From positions 1 to 57,288 of the forward strand of contig JAHELP010000002.1 of NCBI GenBank assembly GCA_024644105.1: a DNA stretch of 57,288 nucleotides, given 5' to 3'. The notes under the pieces are model-generated. The model saw only the letters and a list, made by a program, of their open reading frames with translations. It was not told the DNA's origin and did no database searches. The position numbers and the translations under genes are program-made. The stretch is from Candidatus Nitrosopumilus sp. (GTDB lineage: Archaea > Thermoproteota > Nitrososphaeria > Nitrososphaerales > Nitrosopumilaceae). Below, in pieces: positions 41,531 to 49,050 of the stretch (positions are counted from its first letter, which is position 1; every line of letters starts with the position of its first letter).

Positions 41531-41946
41531 TTGAAGAAACTTCAGCTGGAATCGTCTTATATAGAAAAGAAGAAACAAAAAATTTATTTTTACTTTTACA
41601 TTATCCATCAGGACATTGGGACTTTGTAAAGGGTAAAATGGAAAAAGGTGAATCTATCAAAGAAACAGCAATTAGAGAAACAAAAGAGGAAACTGGGATT
41701 ACAGATATTAAATTTATGGAAAACTTTGAAGAATGGATTGAATACAATTTTCAGTATCAGGGAGAACTAGTTCATAAAAAAGTAGTATTTTTCTTGGCAG
41801 AAACAAAAACAAAAGATGTTAAGATCTCACATGAGCATTTAGATTACACATGGATGGATTATAATACATCAATGGAAAAAACTACATTTGATAATGCAAA
41901 AACAGTACTAACTAAAGCACAAATGTTACTTTCCAAAACTTTGTAG
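41527..41946 (+). CDS. Nudix hydrolase
   Basis: This protein has 139 residues. The Nudix box GKMEKGESIKETAIRETKEE plus TGI matches GX5EX7REUXEEXGU with all key glutamates. The context (SAGIVLYRKEE, YPSGHWDFVKGKMEKG) resembles diadenosine-tetraphosphate hydrolases. It starts inside the last codons of uppS and converges on pyrF, overlapping it by 21 nt. A role in clearing dinucleotides or prenyl by-products is only inferred. Confidence 0.9.
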   Translation: MIEETSAGIVLYRKEETKNLFLLLHYPSGHWDFVKGKMEKGESIKETAIRETKEETGITDIKFMENFEEWIEYNFQYQGELVHKKVVFFLAETKTKDVKISHEHLDYTWMDYNTSMEKTTFDNAKTVLTKAQMLLSKTL

Positions 41947-42666
41947 TTGCAATTCTTTTGCAACATCTAATGGATTTTTTGAATTCAAAATTGTTCTACC
42001 TACAATTAGATAATTAGTACCAGATGAAATTACTTCATTTGCACTTCCACCTTGAGTGCCTACACCTGGAGAAAAGATACTCAAATTGTTTCCTGCTTTT
42101 TTAGAACAGTATTGAATAATTTTTGGAAATGTTGCTCCCACTACAATCCCATCAACTTTTGCTGTAAGTGCCCAGTTCAAAAATAATTGGTACAATTGTT
42201 GTTTTTTACCCATTTTGATTTCCATATCGTAAGACAGTTTGGCCTCAGGAGCGCTCATGTGGCATAAAGTAATTACTCCTTTTCCGTTTTTGTGGGCTGA
42301 ATTTACCAAATTTTTTAGGCTATCAAGACCCATTATTGGATTTGCAATTACTGCATCAAATCCTAAATTCCATAAATGCTCACTAGTGACTCTATTTGTA
42401 TTTCCAATATCATTAAGTTTGATATCTGCAATTGTTTGCAGTCCATATTTATGAGCAGTTTTGTTAATTTTTAGAATTTCTTTTCCACTCAAAGGGAGAA
42501 GTAAATGAAAATTTAGTTTTATCCCACAAAGGAATGGATGTAGTTGTTTTATATTTTGAATAGTTTTTGATTCTAAATTTTTTACAGATAGATCATAATC
42601 ATTGGCAAGAATAACTTTACCATTAGTTTTTGAGATCTGTGAAAGTCTAGTTTTGAAGGTGGCCAT
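41926..42666 (-). CDS. pyrF: Orotidine 5'-phosphate decarboxylase
   Basis: This protein has 246 residues. It has KVILANDYDLSVKN at the start, LCGIKLNFHLLLPL, TIADIKLNDIGNTN carrying the Asp-Lys-x-x-Asp catalytic network, and SPGVGTQGGS with VGRTILNSKNP at the phosphate site. It makes UMP from OMP. It follows a hypothetical gene with a 20-nt overlap; pyrD/pyrK lie elsewhere in the window. The archaeal-length TIM barrel has an extended helical region in the middle. Confidence 0.9.
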   Translation of the reverse strand: MATFKTRLSQISKTNGKVILANDYDLSVKNLESKTIQNIKQLHPFLCGIKLNFHLLLPLSGKEILKINKTAHKYGLQTIADIKLNDIGNTNRVTSEHLWNLGFDAVIANPIMGLDSLKNLVNSAHKNGKGVITLCHMSAPEAKLSYDMEIKMGKKQQLYQLFLNWALTAKVDGIVVGATFPKIIQYCSKKAGNNLSIFSPGVGTQGGSANEVISSGTNYLIVGRTILNSKNPLDVAKELQLQSFGK

Positions 42667-43327
42667 AATCTACTAAAGGATGAGTGTCTTTTAATTTTAT
42701 TATTTTGATATATGAATAACCATGTTCAGATGGATTTTCAACAAATGTGGGTTGAATACTATTTACTGTAGAAAATTTCAAGAAGGGTTTTTGAGGATCT
42801 GAATCCAATACAACATGACAAAAATAAGATGTTCCTTCATCATTAAAGTTCATGAAAACACCAATTAGCCATTTATCATTGTGAGGGAATAGGAATAATG
42901 GAAATGGTACATCTTCAATACCCCAAGTAAGTTTTGCCAGACTAGACATATCTTCCAATTGAATTGGTTGATATCTATCTAAAGTTCCATTTCCGGGTTG
43001 TAATGTTTTAGGGAGAGATTTTATTCTAACAATTGGAGAATAAAGTTTACTTGCATCTGAAGTAGTGTCAACAATTTCAGTTTCTTCTTTACCTCCTTTT
43101 AATCCATAACAGAGATAATGACCATTATTTTCTAGATGAGTGTAGTATACAATTGGTTTTTCTTTTAGAACATCCATTTGGACAGATAAAATTTTCTTAC
43201 CATCATAATCATGTAGAAATGAAACTCTTGGTGCCCGTTCTAATGCGCAAACAAGCCTAGTAAATTCTAATGTTGACTGAACTTGAATGTATCGTGGTAA
43301 TTTATCAGTAATTTGTAACTTGTCCAC
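42647..43327 (-). CDS. Conserved hypothetical protein preceding pyrF
   Basis: This protein has 226 residues, is soluble and beta-rich (KILSVQMDVLKEKPIVYYTH, WLIGVFMNFNDEGTSYFCHV, YSYIKIIKLKDTHPL). No recognised catalytic motif. GTG 43327 is chosen, with TATA-like GTTTAATTTG 26 nt upstream. Overlap of 20 nt with pyrF implies co-expression, so a link with nucleotide metabolism is possible. I do not recognise the family. Confidence 0.68.
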   Translation of the reverse strand: MDKLQITDKLPRYIQVQSTLEFTRLVCALERAPRVSFLHDYDGKKILSVQMDVLKEKPIVYYTHLENNGHYLCYGLKGGKEETEIVDTTSDASKLYSPIVRIKSLPKTLQPGNGTLDRYQPIQLEDMSSLAKLTWGIEDVPFPLFLFPHNDKWLIGVFMNFNDEGTSYFCHVVLDSDPQKPFLKFSTVNSIQPTFVENPSEHGYSYIKIIKLKDTHPLVDYGHLQN

Positions 43328-43376
43328 AGGGATTTCCTGTTAGTTAACAAATTAAACTTATCCAAAACAAAGGAGC

Positions 43377-44378
43377 CTAGCTTCTTCTATCAATCACATC
43401 ATTGACAGATGGACCAGTTCCAATAATTGTTACAGGCGTGTTTAATTCTTTTTCAATATTTGTGATGAAAGATTTTGCATCATCAGAGAGCTCATCATAA
43501 GAAGTTTTTCCAGCACAATCGGTAAAGAGTACATCTAATTTTGTTATCGAGATTTGTGTTGCACTATTGAGCATGATTGCACGCCTAGCTAAATCAAAAT
43601 CAAAATCTGCGGCCCTTCTCTGACGACCTGTTACTGTTCCAAATTCGGACCAACCTTTTTTTTCTGCATCCTCTAGAGATAGTTCTTTGTCTAAAGGGCC
43701 AGTTCCTACACGAGTAACATATGATTTGAAAACTACAATTACTTCATCAACTTTGGTAGGTCCAAGACCAATATCAGCACAAATTCCTGAAGCAGTTACA
43801 TCCTTTGATGTAACAAATGGATAGGTTCCATGCCATAAAGAGAGAAAAGTTCCCTGTGTACCTTCAACCAAGACATTTTCATTTGCATCTATTGCTGAAT
43901 TTACTTCTAAAGGGACATCCACAATAAGTGGAGATAACGAATCAAAGTCTTTTGCTAGTTTTAAAACTCTCATTGCCCGGTCAGCATTTGCAGGACCAGT
44001 ACCAGAACCAGTACTTCCAATTTTTTCTTTTAGTTCACCCTTAGAATCTCTTGTGAGATGAGTTTCTTCAATTATTCCACAGTGTTTATCAATAAATGCG
44101 CGACCAGTAACTTCAAAATCTTGAATTTCTTTGTTTAAAACATCTGGATTAATCACAACTCCTGGTCCAATCATAACTCTAGCATTTTTATTTAGAAATC
44201 CACTAGGAAGCATTCTAACTTTGTATATTTTATCACCATCACGAATAGTATGACCAGCATTTGGACCAGCACCACCACGTACAATTATTTTGGGATTATC
44301 TTTAATTGCCAAATAAGAGATGATCTTTCCCTTACCTTCATCTCCAAAAAATCCTCCAACAACTACAGTTGATGTCAT
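43377..44378 (-). CDS. purA: Adenylosuccinate synthetase
   Basis: This protein has 333 residues. It has VVVGGFFGDEGKGKIISYLA (P-loop and catalytic Asp; FGDEGKGK replaces the usual WGDEGKGK), RGGAGPNAGHTIR, LPSGFLNKNARVMIGPG, STGSGTGPANADRAMR, VLVEGTQGTFLSLWHGTYPFVT split, and GTVTGRQRRAADFD. It joins IMP and aspartate in AMP synthesis. At 333 residues it is the short archaeal type. ATG 44378 is used, 25 nt after TATA-like CTTAAATAA; an earlier in-frame start would disrupt that spacing. Confidence 0.95.
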   Translation of the reverse strand: MTSTVVVGGFFGDEGKGKIISYLAIKDNPKIIVRGGAGPNAGHTIRDGDKIYKVRMLPSGFLNKNARVMIGPGVVINPDVLNKEIQDFEVTGRAFIDKHCGIIEETHLTRDSKGELKEKIGSTGSGTGPANADRAMRVLKLAKDFDSLSPLIVDVPLEVNSAIDANENVLVEGTQGTFLSLWHGTYPFVTSKDVTASGICADIGLGPTKVDEVIVVFKSYVTRVGTGPLDKELSLEDAEKKGWSEFGTVTGRQRRAADFDFDLARRAIMLNSATQISITKLDVLFTDCAGKTSYDELSDDAKSFITNIEKELNTPVTIIGTGPSVNDVIDRRS

Positions 44379-44427
44379 ATTCTCAAACCACAATTTCGTT
44401 TATTTAAGCTAAAGTGTTTTCACATGA

Positions 44428-44436
44428 TTTTATATT
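44428..44436 (+). promoter_or_regulatory. TATA box for the helical-repeat protein gene
   Basis: TTTTATATT is centred 27 nt before ATG 44459. It argues for that start rather than the upstream ATG 44414, which lies before the box. Confidence 0.5.
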
Positions 44437-44458
44437 CGGCATTAAATCATTTAGATCG

Positions 44459-44920
44459 ATGGTTGGAGAAAATTTTGCTGGAAATATTATTATTAATTTA
44501 GCAAATTTGCCTGATTTTCTTAGAAATCCTATATTGAAAAAAAGAATGGTGGAATTTTTTTCATTATCAGAAGATGAAAGAATTGAAGTGATTAACAATG
44601 CATTGGAAGCTGGCCCTACAATTCCATTTCCAAATTTTTCAAAACTTTTCAAAACATGGCTTAAAATTTTAGCTACATTATCTGAAGAACAGAGAAATGG
44701 ATTATTTTCTGCATATATTTTAGAGATTGCACGTTCGCCACAGAAACTAATTACTTTTAACGTAGATGGGATTTTAGAAATATTTTTAACATTAGAACTA
44801 AATGAAAGAGAAATTCTTGCTACTACAATTAAAAAAATTATTAACGACCTTGATGAGGATTCAAAAAGACGTATTTTATTAGTTATTCCAGAAAATGCTA
44901 AAAAACATTTGAATTTTTAG
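44459..44920 (+). CDS. Small all-helical repeat protein
   Basis: This protein has 153 residues, all alpha. It contains about four helical hairpins with a recurring L(S/D)E(D/E).(R/K) phrase: FFSLSEDERIEVINNALE, ATLSEEQRNGLFSAYI, LELNEREILATTIKK, DLDEDSKRRILLVIP. This suggests an internally duplicated helical solenoid used for protein binding. It is divergent from purA and converges on the YggX-like gene with a 4-nt overlap. Family not recognised. Confidence 0.62.
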   Translation: MVGENFAGNIIINLANLPDFLRNPILKKRMVEFFSLSEDERIEVINNALEAGPTIPFPNFSKLFKTWLKILATLSEEQRNGLFSAYILEIARSPQKLITFNVDGILEIFLTLELNEREILATTIKKIINDLDEDSKRRILLVIPENAKKHLNF

Positions 44921-45198
44921 ACACCAGTAGGCTCATCGGGTTTTCTATTATCTTCATTTGTGTAATCTATTACCTCACCTTCAGGTGATAAAACACCTAC
45001 GAAGATTTTCTCATGTTTTTTCAATAATTTCCTATGATCAAGCATAGACATGTCTAATTTCATTTCATTCATTACCATGATTTGGTATTCTTTCCATTCA
45101 GCCCAACATTTGTTACATGTAGGGTATTTTGCTGCAACAATCCCAAGTTCTTCACTATCAGGAATAGAATTTTTACATTTTGTACATGTTCGACCCAT
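44917..45198 (-). CDS. YggX-like Fe(II)-trafficking domain with N-terminal zinc-ribbon cysteines
   Basis: This protein has 93 residues. The second half (CWAEWKEYQIMVMNEMKLDM, DHRKLLKKHEKIFVG) follows bacterial YggX, in which W..W...Q...INE..LN..... HRK.L defines the family. YggX protects FeS proteins and moves iron. Unlike bacterial YggX, this protein adds CTKC (5-8) and CNKC (28-31), forming a probable zinc or iron ribbon. TATA-like GATAAAAGG lies 26 nt before ATG 45198. Confidence 0.78.
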   Translation of the reverse strand: MGRTCTKCKNSIPDSEELGIVAAKYPTCNKCWAEWKEYQIMVMNEMKLDMSMLDHRKLLKKHEKIFVGVLSPEGEVIDYTNEDNRKPDEPTGV

Positions 45199-45275
45199 GA
45201 AAAATAGGAATAATAAACTCCTTTTATCTTTTTTTGAATGTAAAACAATAATAATTATCAGAGACCCATGTGAAC

Positions 45276-45485
45276 ATGAAGATAAAATGCCCTAAATGTA
45301 AAGAAGACGCAGAGTTGGCCATGGATTATTCAGTTGTGAAATGTGGATCATGTGATTTAGATATGAGTTATGGAGAATATGTAAAATTTGTAGCCCATAA
45401 TGAATCTAAATATTCAGATATTTTAGGAGATTATGCTAGTAGTACTGAAGGCCATACTGCAGGATCATTAGATGAATGGGATTAA
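45276..45485 (+). CDS. Small zinc-ribbon protein
   Basis: This protein has 69 residues. CPKC and CGSC pairs lie about 18 residues apart (KIKCPKCKEDAE, VVKCGSCDLDMSYGEYVKF), followed by an acidic helical tail. ATG 45276 fits TATA-like TAATAATTATC 26 nt upstream; ATG 45270 is in frame. It is divergent from the YggX-like gene across about 80 bp. Function unknown. Confidence 0.65.
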   Translation: MKIKCPKCKEDAELAMDYSVVKCGSCDLDMSYGEYVKFVAHNESKYSDILGDYASSTEGHTAGSLDEWD

Positions 45486-45545
45486 CAAAATAGTGTAATC
45501 ATTCATCAGATTAAAATAATTAGTAAAACATAATTCTAATCATCA

Positions 45546-46187
45546 TTGGAATTTTTATTAGAAAATATTCTTAATTTAGTAGGATTTTTAGTAGGACTTG
45601 CAATTGGAATAATGTCATATGTAGGATTTAGGAATACGGGAAGTCCAACATTATTTAGATTAACAATTGCATTTTTTTCAATTAGTATAGGTTTCTTTGT
45701 CATTTGGACTGGATATATGGTAGAAGATTTTGTTACGAAGTCAGGAACTATCGAAAGATGGATTCAAACTTTAGGAATAGCAATTCAAACAGTAGGGTAT
45801 TTCTTTATTGCATTTTCTCATAGCATAAAATCATTCTTTCCAAAATCTAGTTACTTTAGATCAGTTGGAATCATTCCATTATTCCTAGTTTCTTCTGTTC
45901 AGCTAGAACATATTTTCAGATCTGTTTCATTTATCCTCTTGGTATATGGAGCAATTGAAACAATGCTATCATACTTGGAAAATAGGAATAAAGGAGCAAT
46001 TTCTGTTTCTGTGGGATTAGGATTATTGGCATTAGGGGAATTTTTAGGATGGTACTCGTTTGTATTCCCAGATTCGATTCTATATCCAGCATCAATGATA
46101 ATCAAAATTGGAGGATTGGTAGCATTGTTTATTCCAGTCAGCAAGGTTCCTCTAACAAAAATAAAATTTGATGAAGATTTTGAATAA
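45546..46187 (+). CDS. Multi-pass membrane protein (six or seven helices)
   Basis: This protein has 213 residues. Hydrophobic helices lie near 8-27, 36-57, 74-93, 108-120, 121-140, 150-172 and 180-198. The seven-helix layout (LVGLAIGIMSYVGFRNTGS, FSISIGFFVIWTGYMVEDF, IQTLGIAIQTVGYFFIAF) resembles membrane sensor domains such as those of 7TM kinases, but no signalling domain follows. A short acidic C-terminal tail is cytoplasmic. TTG 45546 lies about 25 nt after a TATA-like ATTAGTAAAA. Function unknown. Confidence 0.68.
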   Translation: MEFLLENILNLVGFLVGLAIGIMSYVGFRNTGSPTLFRLTIAFFSISIGFFVIWTGYMVEDFVTKSGTIERWIQTLGIAIQTVGYFFIAFSHSIKSFFPKSSYFRSVGIIPLFLVSSVQLEHIFRSVSFILLVYGAIETMLSYLENRNKGAISVSVGLGLLALGEFLGWYSFVFPDSILYPASMIIKIGGLVALFIPVSKVPLTKIKFDEDFE

Positions 46188-46306
46188 TTTTTTACTAGGC
46201 TCAAAAAATCATAATTTCAAAAATTTGTCAAATTCTTTTATCTTTTTAGTATATTGGAAAATATCAGTGTGCTCTCATAGAAATTAGAACAATTATTGTT
46301 GAAGAT

Positions 46307-46594
46307 ATGGCTGAATATAGAACTCATATGAAGATTATTGGTGATATTCTAGAAACAACCAGAGATGATTTACAAGACGGGGATGGAGCATCAGTTACTT
46401 ATCTAATTAGAAAAGCAAACATTTCACATTCTAGAATTTCAGCGATTTTGAAAACATTGGTATCACAAGGACTTTTAGAAAAAGTAGATAATCAAGGTTC
46501 AAATAAATATAAAATTAGTCAGCCAGGAAGAGAATTTTTACAAGCATATAACAAATTTACAAATTTTGCAGATAATTTTGGATTGAGTATTTAA
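46307..46594 (+). CDS. Winged-helix regulator, paralogue A
   Basis: This 95-residue protein is a single wHTH of the HTH_45 type (VTYLIRKANISHSRISAILK, TLVSQGLLEKVDNQGSNKYK, ISQPGREFLQAYNKF). A paralogue at 53473-53754 shares A.YRT.M.I, KAN.SHSR.S and the G..FL..Y ending. Such small wHTH proteins are abundant in thaumarchaea. The leader of about 35 nt is unusually long here. The stop interlocks with a tiny convergent acidic ORF. Confidence 0.78.
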   Translation: MAEYRTHMKIIGDILETTRDDLQDGDGASVTYLIRKANISHSRISAILKTLVSQGLLEKVDNQGSNKYKISQPGREFLQAYNKFTNFADNFGLSI

Positions 46595-46674
46595 TCACTA
46601 TTATCATCGTTTTCATCTAAATTATCATCAAAATCATCTTCGAAATCATTATCTTCATAATCAGTGGTAGACAT
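46591..46674 (-). CDS. Putative 27-residue acidic peptide
   Basis: ATG 46674 opens 27 codons (MSTTDYEDNDFEDDFDDNLD, then ENDDNSD), about 55 percent Asp/Glu. TTAA at 46591-46594 gives both its stop and that of the convergent wHTH gene. No convincing TATA box is seen at leaderless distance. An acidic mini-protein could be a DNA mimic or ion-binding peptide, but the frame might equally be chance; composition of the DNA (GAT/GAA runs) makes random open frames easy. Confidence 0.3.
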   Translation of the reverse strand: MSTTDYEDNDFEDDFDDNLDENDDNSD

Positions 46675-46718
46675 ATCCTTCAATAAAGAAACTTAGTCTA
46701 AAAACTTATCAAAAGTAA

Positions 46719-47348
46719 ATGGTAATTAAAGAAAAAAATGAAGAAGAAGTATTGAAAGTTATTTGTAATCAGGCAGGAATTGAAAAAGCTGCTAAAATTA
46801 TCAAAGATGGAGGAATAGTAGTATTTCCAACAGATACGGTTTATGGAATAGGATGCAATCCATACAATAAAAATTCGGTAGAAAAAATATATAAAATAAA
46901 ATCTAGAAATATTTCTAAATCGGTTCCAGTGTTAGCATATTCAATTAAAACTGCAGAAAAGATTGTTCATTTTGATGAATTCACTAAAAGAATTGTTGAA
47001 AAATTTTGGCCTGGTCAATTAACAGTAGTTTTGAAAGTAATTGATGAGGAAATCAAAAAATCATTAAATTTAGATGATAAAATTGCAATAAGAGTTCCTA
47101 ACCACAAATGCACATTAGAATTATTGGAAAAATGTGAGTTTCTTGTAGGAACTAGTGCAAATATTTCTGGAAATACATCATTTACAAATCCAGAAGAATG
47201 TTTAAAAAATTTACATGATTATGATATTTTTGTTGATGGTGGAACAATTACAAGTGATGGAGAATCAACAATTATAGAAATAGAAAATGAAAAGATCAAA
47301 ATTCTCAGAGAAGGTTCTATAACTAAAGAGGAAATTTTGAAACTATGA
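46719..47348 (+). CDS. sua5: Threonylcarbamoyl-AMP synthase (Sua5/YrdC family)
   Basis: This protein has 209 residues, YrdC domain only. It has IKDGGIVVFPTDTVYGIGCNP split at the family's PTDTVYG motif, KIYKIKSRNISKSVPVLA with KxR, FWPGQLTVVL, IAIRVPNH and LVGTSANISG. It makes the activated threonylcarbamoyl group used by KEOPS for t6A37 in tRNA. No C-terminal Sua5 domain. The next gene overlaps by 4 nt, and a Cgi121-domain protein gene is just beyond. Confidence 0.92.
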   Translation: MVIKEKNEEEVLKVICNQAGIEKAAKIIKDGGIVVFPTDTVYGIGCNPYNKNSVEKIYKIKSRNISKSVPVLAYSIKTAEKIVHFDEFTKRIVEKFWPGQLTVVLKVIDEEIKKSLNLDDKIAIRVPNHKCTLELLEKCEFLVGTSANISGNTSFTNPEECLKNLHDYDIFVDGGTITSDGESTIIEIENEKIKILREGSITKEEILKL

Positions 47349-47866
47349 ATTTGATAGTTACTTGCCCTAGGCACCTTGAGCCAGAAACTGAAGATGAATT
47401 AAGGAGTATTTTGGAAGAATTTGGAGATTCAGAGCCTAAAATATCAATAACAAGCATGTCAGGAATTTTGACAGCAGAAACAAATCTTGATCCCATTGAT
47501 GTTGTTAGAAAAATAAAAGAAATGCTACTTGATGAGCCATGGAGTGTTAGATATTGTAAGAGAATAATACCAATACAGAAAGTAATAGAATCAAAAATTG
47601 AGGAAATAGAGCAATGTGTTTCGGAGCTATCTAATAATATTTTGGATGAAGAGACATATAGAATATCTATTGAAAAGAGAAATTCAGATTTATCCAGTAA
47701 AGAAATAATTACAAAAATAGCAGATAAAATAAAAAATAAAGTTTCTTTGGAATTCTCTGATAAGATTATCTTAATAGAAATTTTAGGCAACAAAGCAGGA
47801 ATTTCTATCCTAAAAAAATCAGATATTCTTAGTACTGAAAAAACAAAAAGAAGTATGTCAGAGTAA
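47345..47866 (+). CDS. THUMP-domain protein, Tan1-like
   Basis: This protein has 173 residues. N-terminal LIVTCPRHLEPETEDELRSI is typical of Tan1/THUMPD1. A THUMP core follows (CKRIIPIQKVIES, EETYRISIEKRNSDLSSKEI, IILIEILGNKAGISIL). THUMP domains bind tRNA; Tan1 partners an acetyltransferase (Kre33/TmcA-type) for ac4C12. It overlaps sua5 by 4 nt and the convergent ubiquitin-like-Cgi121 gene by 9 nt, a tRNA-modification neighbourhood. Confidence 0.85.
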   Translation: MNLIVTCPRHLEPETEDELRSILEEFGDSEPKISITSMSGILTAETNLDPIDVVRKIKEMLLDEPWSVRYCKRIIPIQKVIESKIEEIEQCVSELSNNILDEETYRISIEKRNSDLSSKEIITKIADKIKNKVSLEFSDKIILIEILGNKAGISILKKSDILSTEKTKRSMSE

Positions 47867-48631
47867 AACAGCTGCTTTTTCAACTAAAATATCAGCCAAA
47901 GAATTGTTTGAATGAATTGAGTCAATATGTTTTTTTGAAATTTTGAAATGTTTTTTGATATATCCCTCATGATTTTTTAAAAAGAGATTTACTGAAACTG
48001 ACTTTAAGTCATCATACAAAATATTTAGAGTTTTTTTATTTCCTATAGCAACTAAAATAAAATTTGTATTAGGTTTAATTCCAGCTTTTTTTATTGCATC
48101 AGAAATTTGAGAAGTTAAAGCAAATCGCATTAAAATATCAGTTTCAAGTTTATTTGAAAGTAAAATATTATTTTTTTTAGATTCTATTGATAATGATATA
48201 ATTTTTCTTAAATGGTAAGGATTTAGAATAAAATCACTTGATATAGCCTGAAGTATAATTTTTGGATATGTTTTTCGAAGTTCATCAATGAATTTTACAT
48301 TGATTGATTTTTGTCCCTTGATTTCCATGATAAGGATCTGTTTTTTTGAATATTCAAAAGTTAATCTTTTTGATGCACCACCGTGAATTATGGGAATTAT
48401 GCTTACAAGATCATTATCTTTTATTATTGTAGATTTTCCATCCATTGCAGATGAATCGGCTCCATTGATTGCGATTAAGATATTTTCAGTATCAAGTTTG
48501 GGTGTATCAGCCGATTTTAGTTCTAATAATAAATTAATTAATTCCTGAATAGAAATATTGGATTTATCAATTTTTAAATTTTCTACTGGGAAAGATTTTT
48601 TTGCACCACCTACGAACTTTACAGAAAACAT
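47858..48631 (-). CDS. Fusion of a ubiquitin-like (MoaD/Urm1/SAMP-type) domain and KEOPS subunit Cgi121
   Basis: This protein has 257 residues. Residues 1 to about 85 form a beta-grasp: SVKFVGG, ISIQELINLLLELK, ILIAINGAD, then IIKDNDLVSIIPIIHGG ending with Gly84-Gly85, just where free Urm1/SAMP/MoaD end. Residues about 90-257 resemble Cgi121 (LILMEIKGQKSINV-like strand, DILMRFALTSQISDAIKKAG, FILVAIGN). Cgi121 binds tRNA in KEOPS during t6A synthesis. The gene faces sua5 and the THUMP gene. The Cgi121 call rests on the R(F/Y).LT.QI..AI..GI motif. Confidence 0.75.
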   Translation of the reverse strand: MFSVKFVGGAKKSFPVENLKIDKSNISIQELINLLLELKSADTPKLDTENILIAINGADSSAMDGKSTIIKDNDLVSIIPIIHGGASKRLTFEYSKKQILIMEIKGQKSINVKFIDELRKTYPKIILQAISSDFILNPYHLRKIISLSIESKKNNILLSNKLETDILMRFALTSQISDAIKKAGIKPNTNFILVAIGNKKTLNILYDDLKSVSVNLFLKNHEGYIKKHFKISKKHIDSIHSNNSLADILVEKAAVLL

Positions 48632-48670
48632 ATCTATCTAACTTAAAATCTAGAAATAATATTTAATTTA

Positions 48671-49018
48671 TTATTCAGTTTTTTCTTCACTAGTCTCAGA
48701 AGATTCTTCTGTAGATGTGGTCTCAACTACAGTTTCAGTTGCCTCGTCAGTGATGTTATCCTCAGTAAGTTCAATTTCAGATTGTTCTTCATCTTGTTCT
48801 ACAGATTTTGAAGCTTCAATACGTGCCTGTTTGGCTTTTTCTTCACGAATCTCTTTTTTGATAAATTTTGTAATATATCCTGCAATTTCATTTTTCAAAC
48901 CTTTAGAACGAACTATAGAAATTTGATCTAATGCTTTTTTATTGTCAGCAAAATCTTCACCAAATTTGGATTTATGTCCATCTAGAACTTCATATGAAAG
49001 TCGTTTTATTCTATCCAC
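48671..49018 (-). CDS. rps17e: Small ribosomal subunit protein S17e (eS17) with acidic tail
   Basis: This protein has 115 residues. The core IKRLSYEVLDGHKSKFGEDF, NKKALDQISIVRSKGLKNEI and AGYITKFIKKEI is eS17. About 50 residues of Glu/Thr/Ser-rich tail follow, which is unusual for a ribosomal protein. Longer in-frame starts reach 49132 into tatD, but GTG 49018 is 27 nt after GGTATAAAATACC and gives the normal eS17 N-terminus, so I use it. It lies downstream of tatD with its own promoter. Confidence 0.85.
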   Translation of the reverse strand: MDRIKRLSYEVLDGHKSKFGEDFADNKKALDQISIVRSKGLKNEIAGYITKFIKKEIREEKAKQARIEASKSVEQDEEQSEIELTEDNITDEATETVVETTSTEESSETSEEKTE

Positions 49019-49040
49019 TAAGCGTGTAAAGGAAGAGGGT

Positions 49041-49050
49041 ATTTTATACC
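49041..49050 (-). promoter_or_regulatory. TATA box of rps17e at the end of tatD
   Basis: GGTATAAAAT (minus strand) is centred about 27 nt before GTG 49018 and overlaps the last base of the tatD stop codon. It decides the start of rps17e. Confidence 0.55.
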
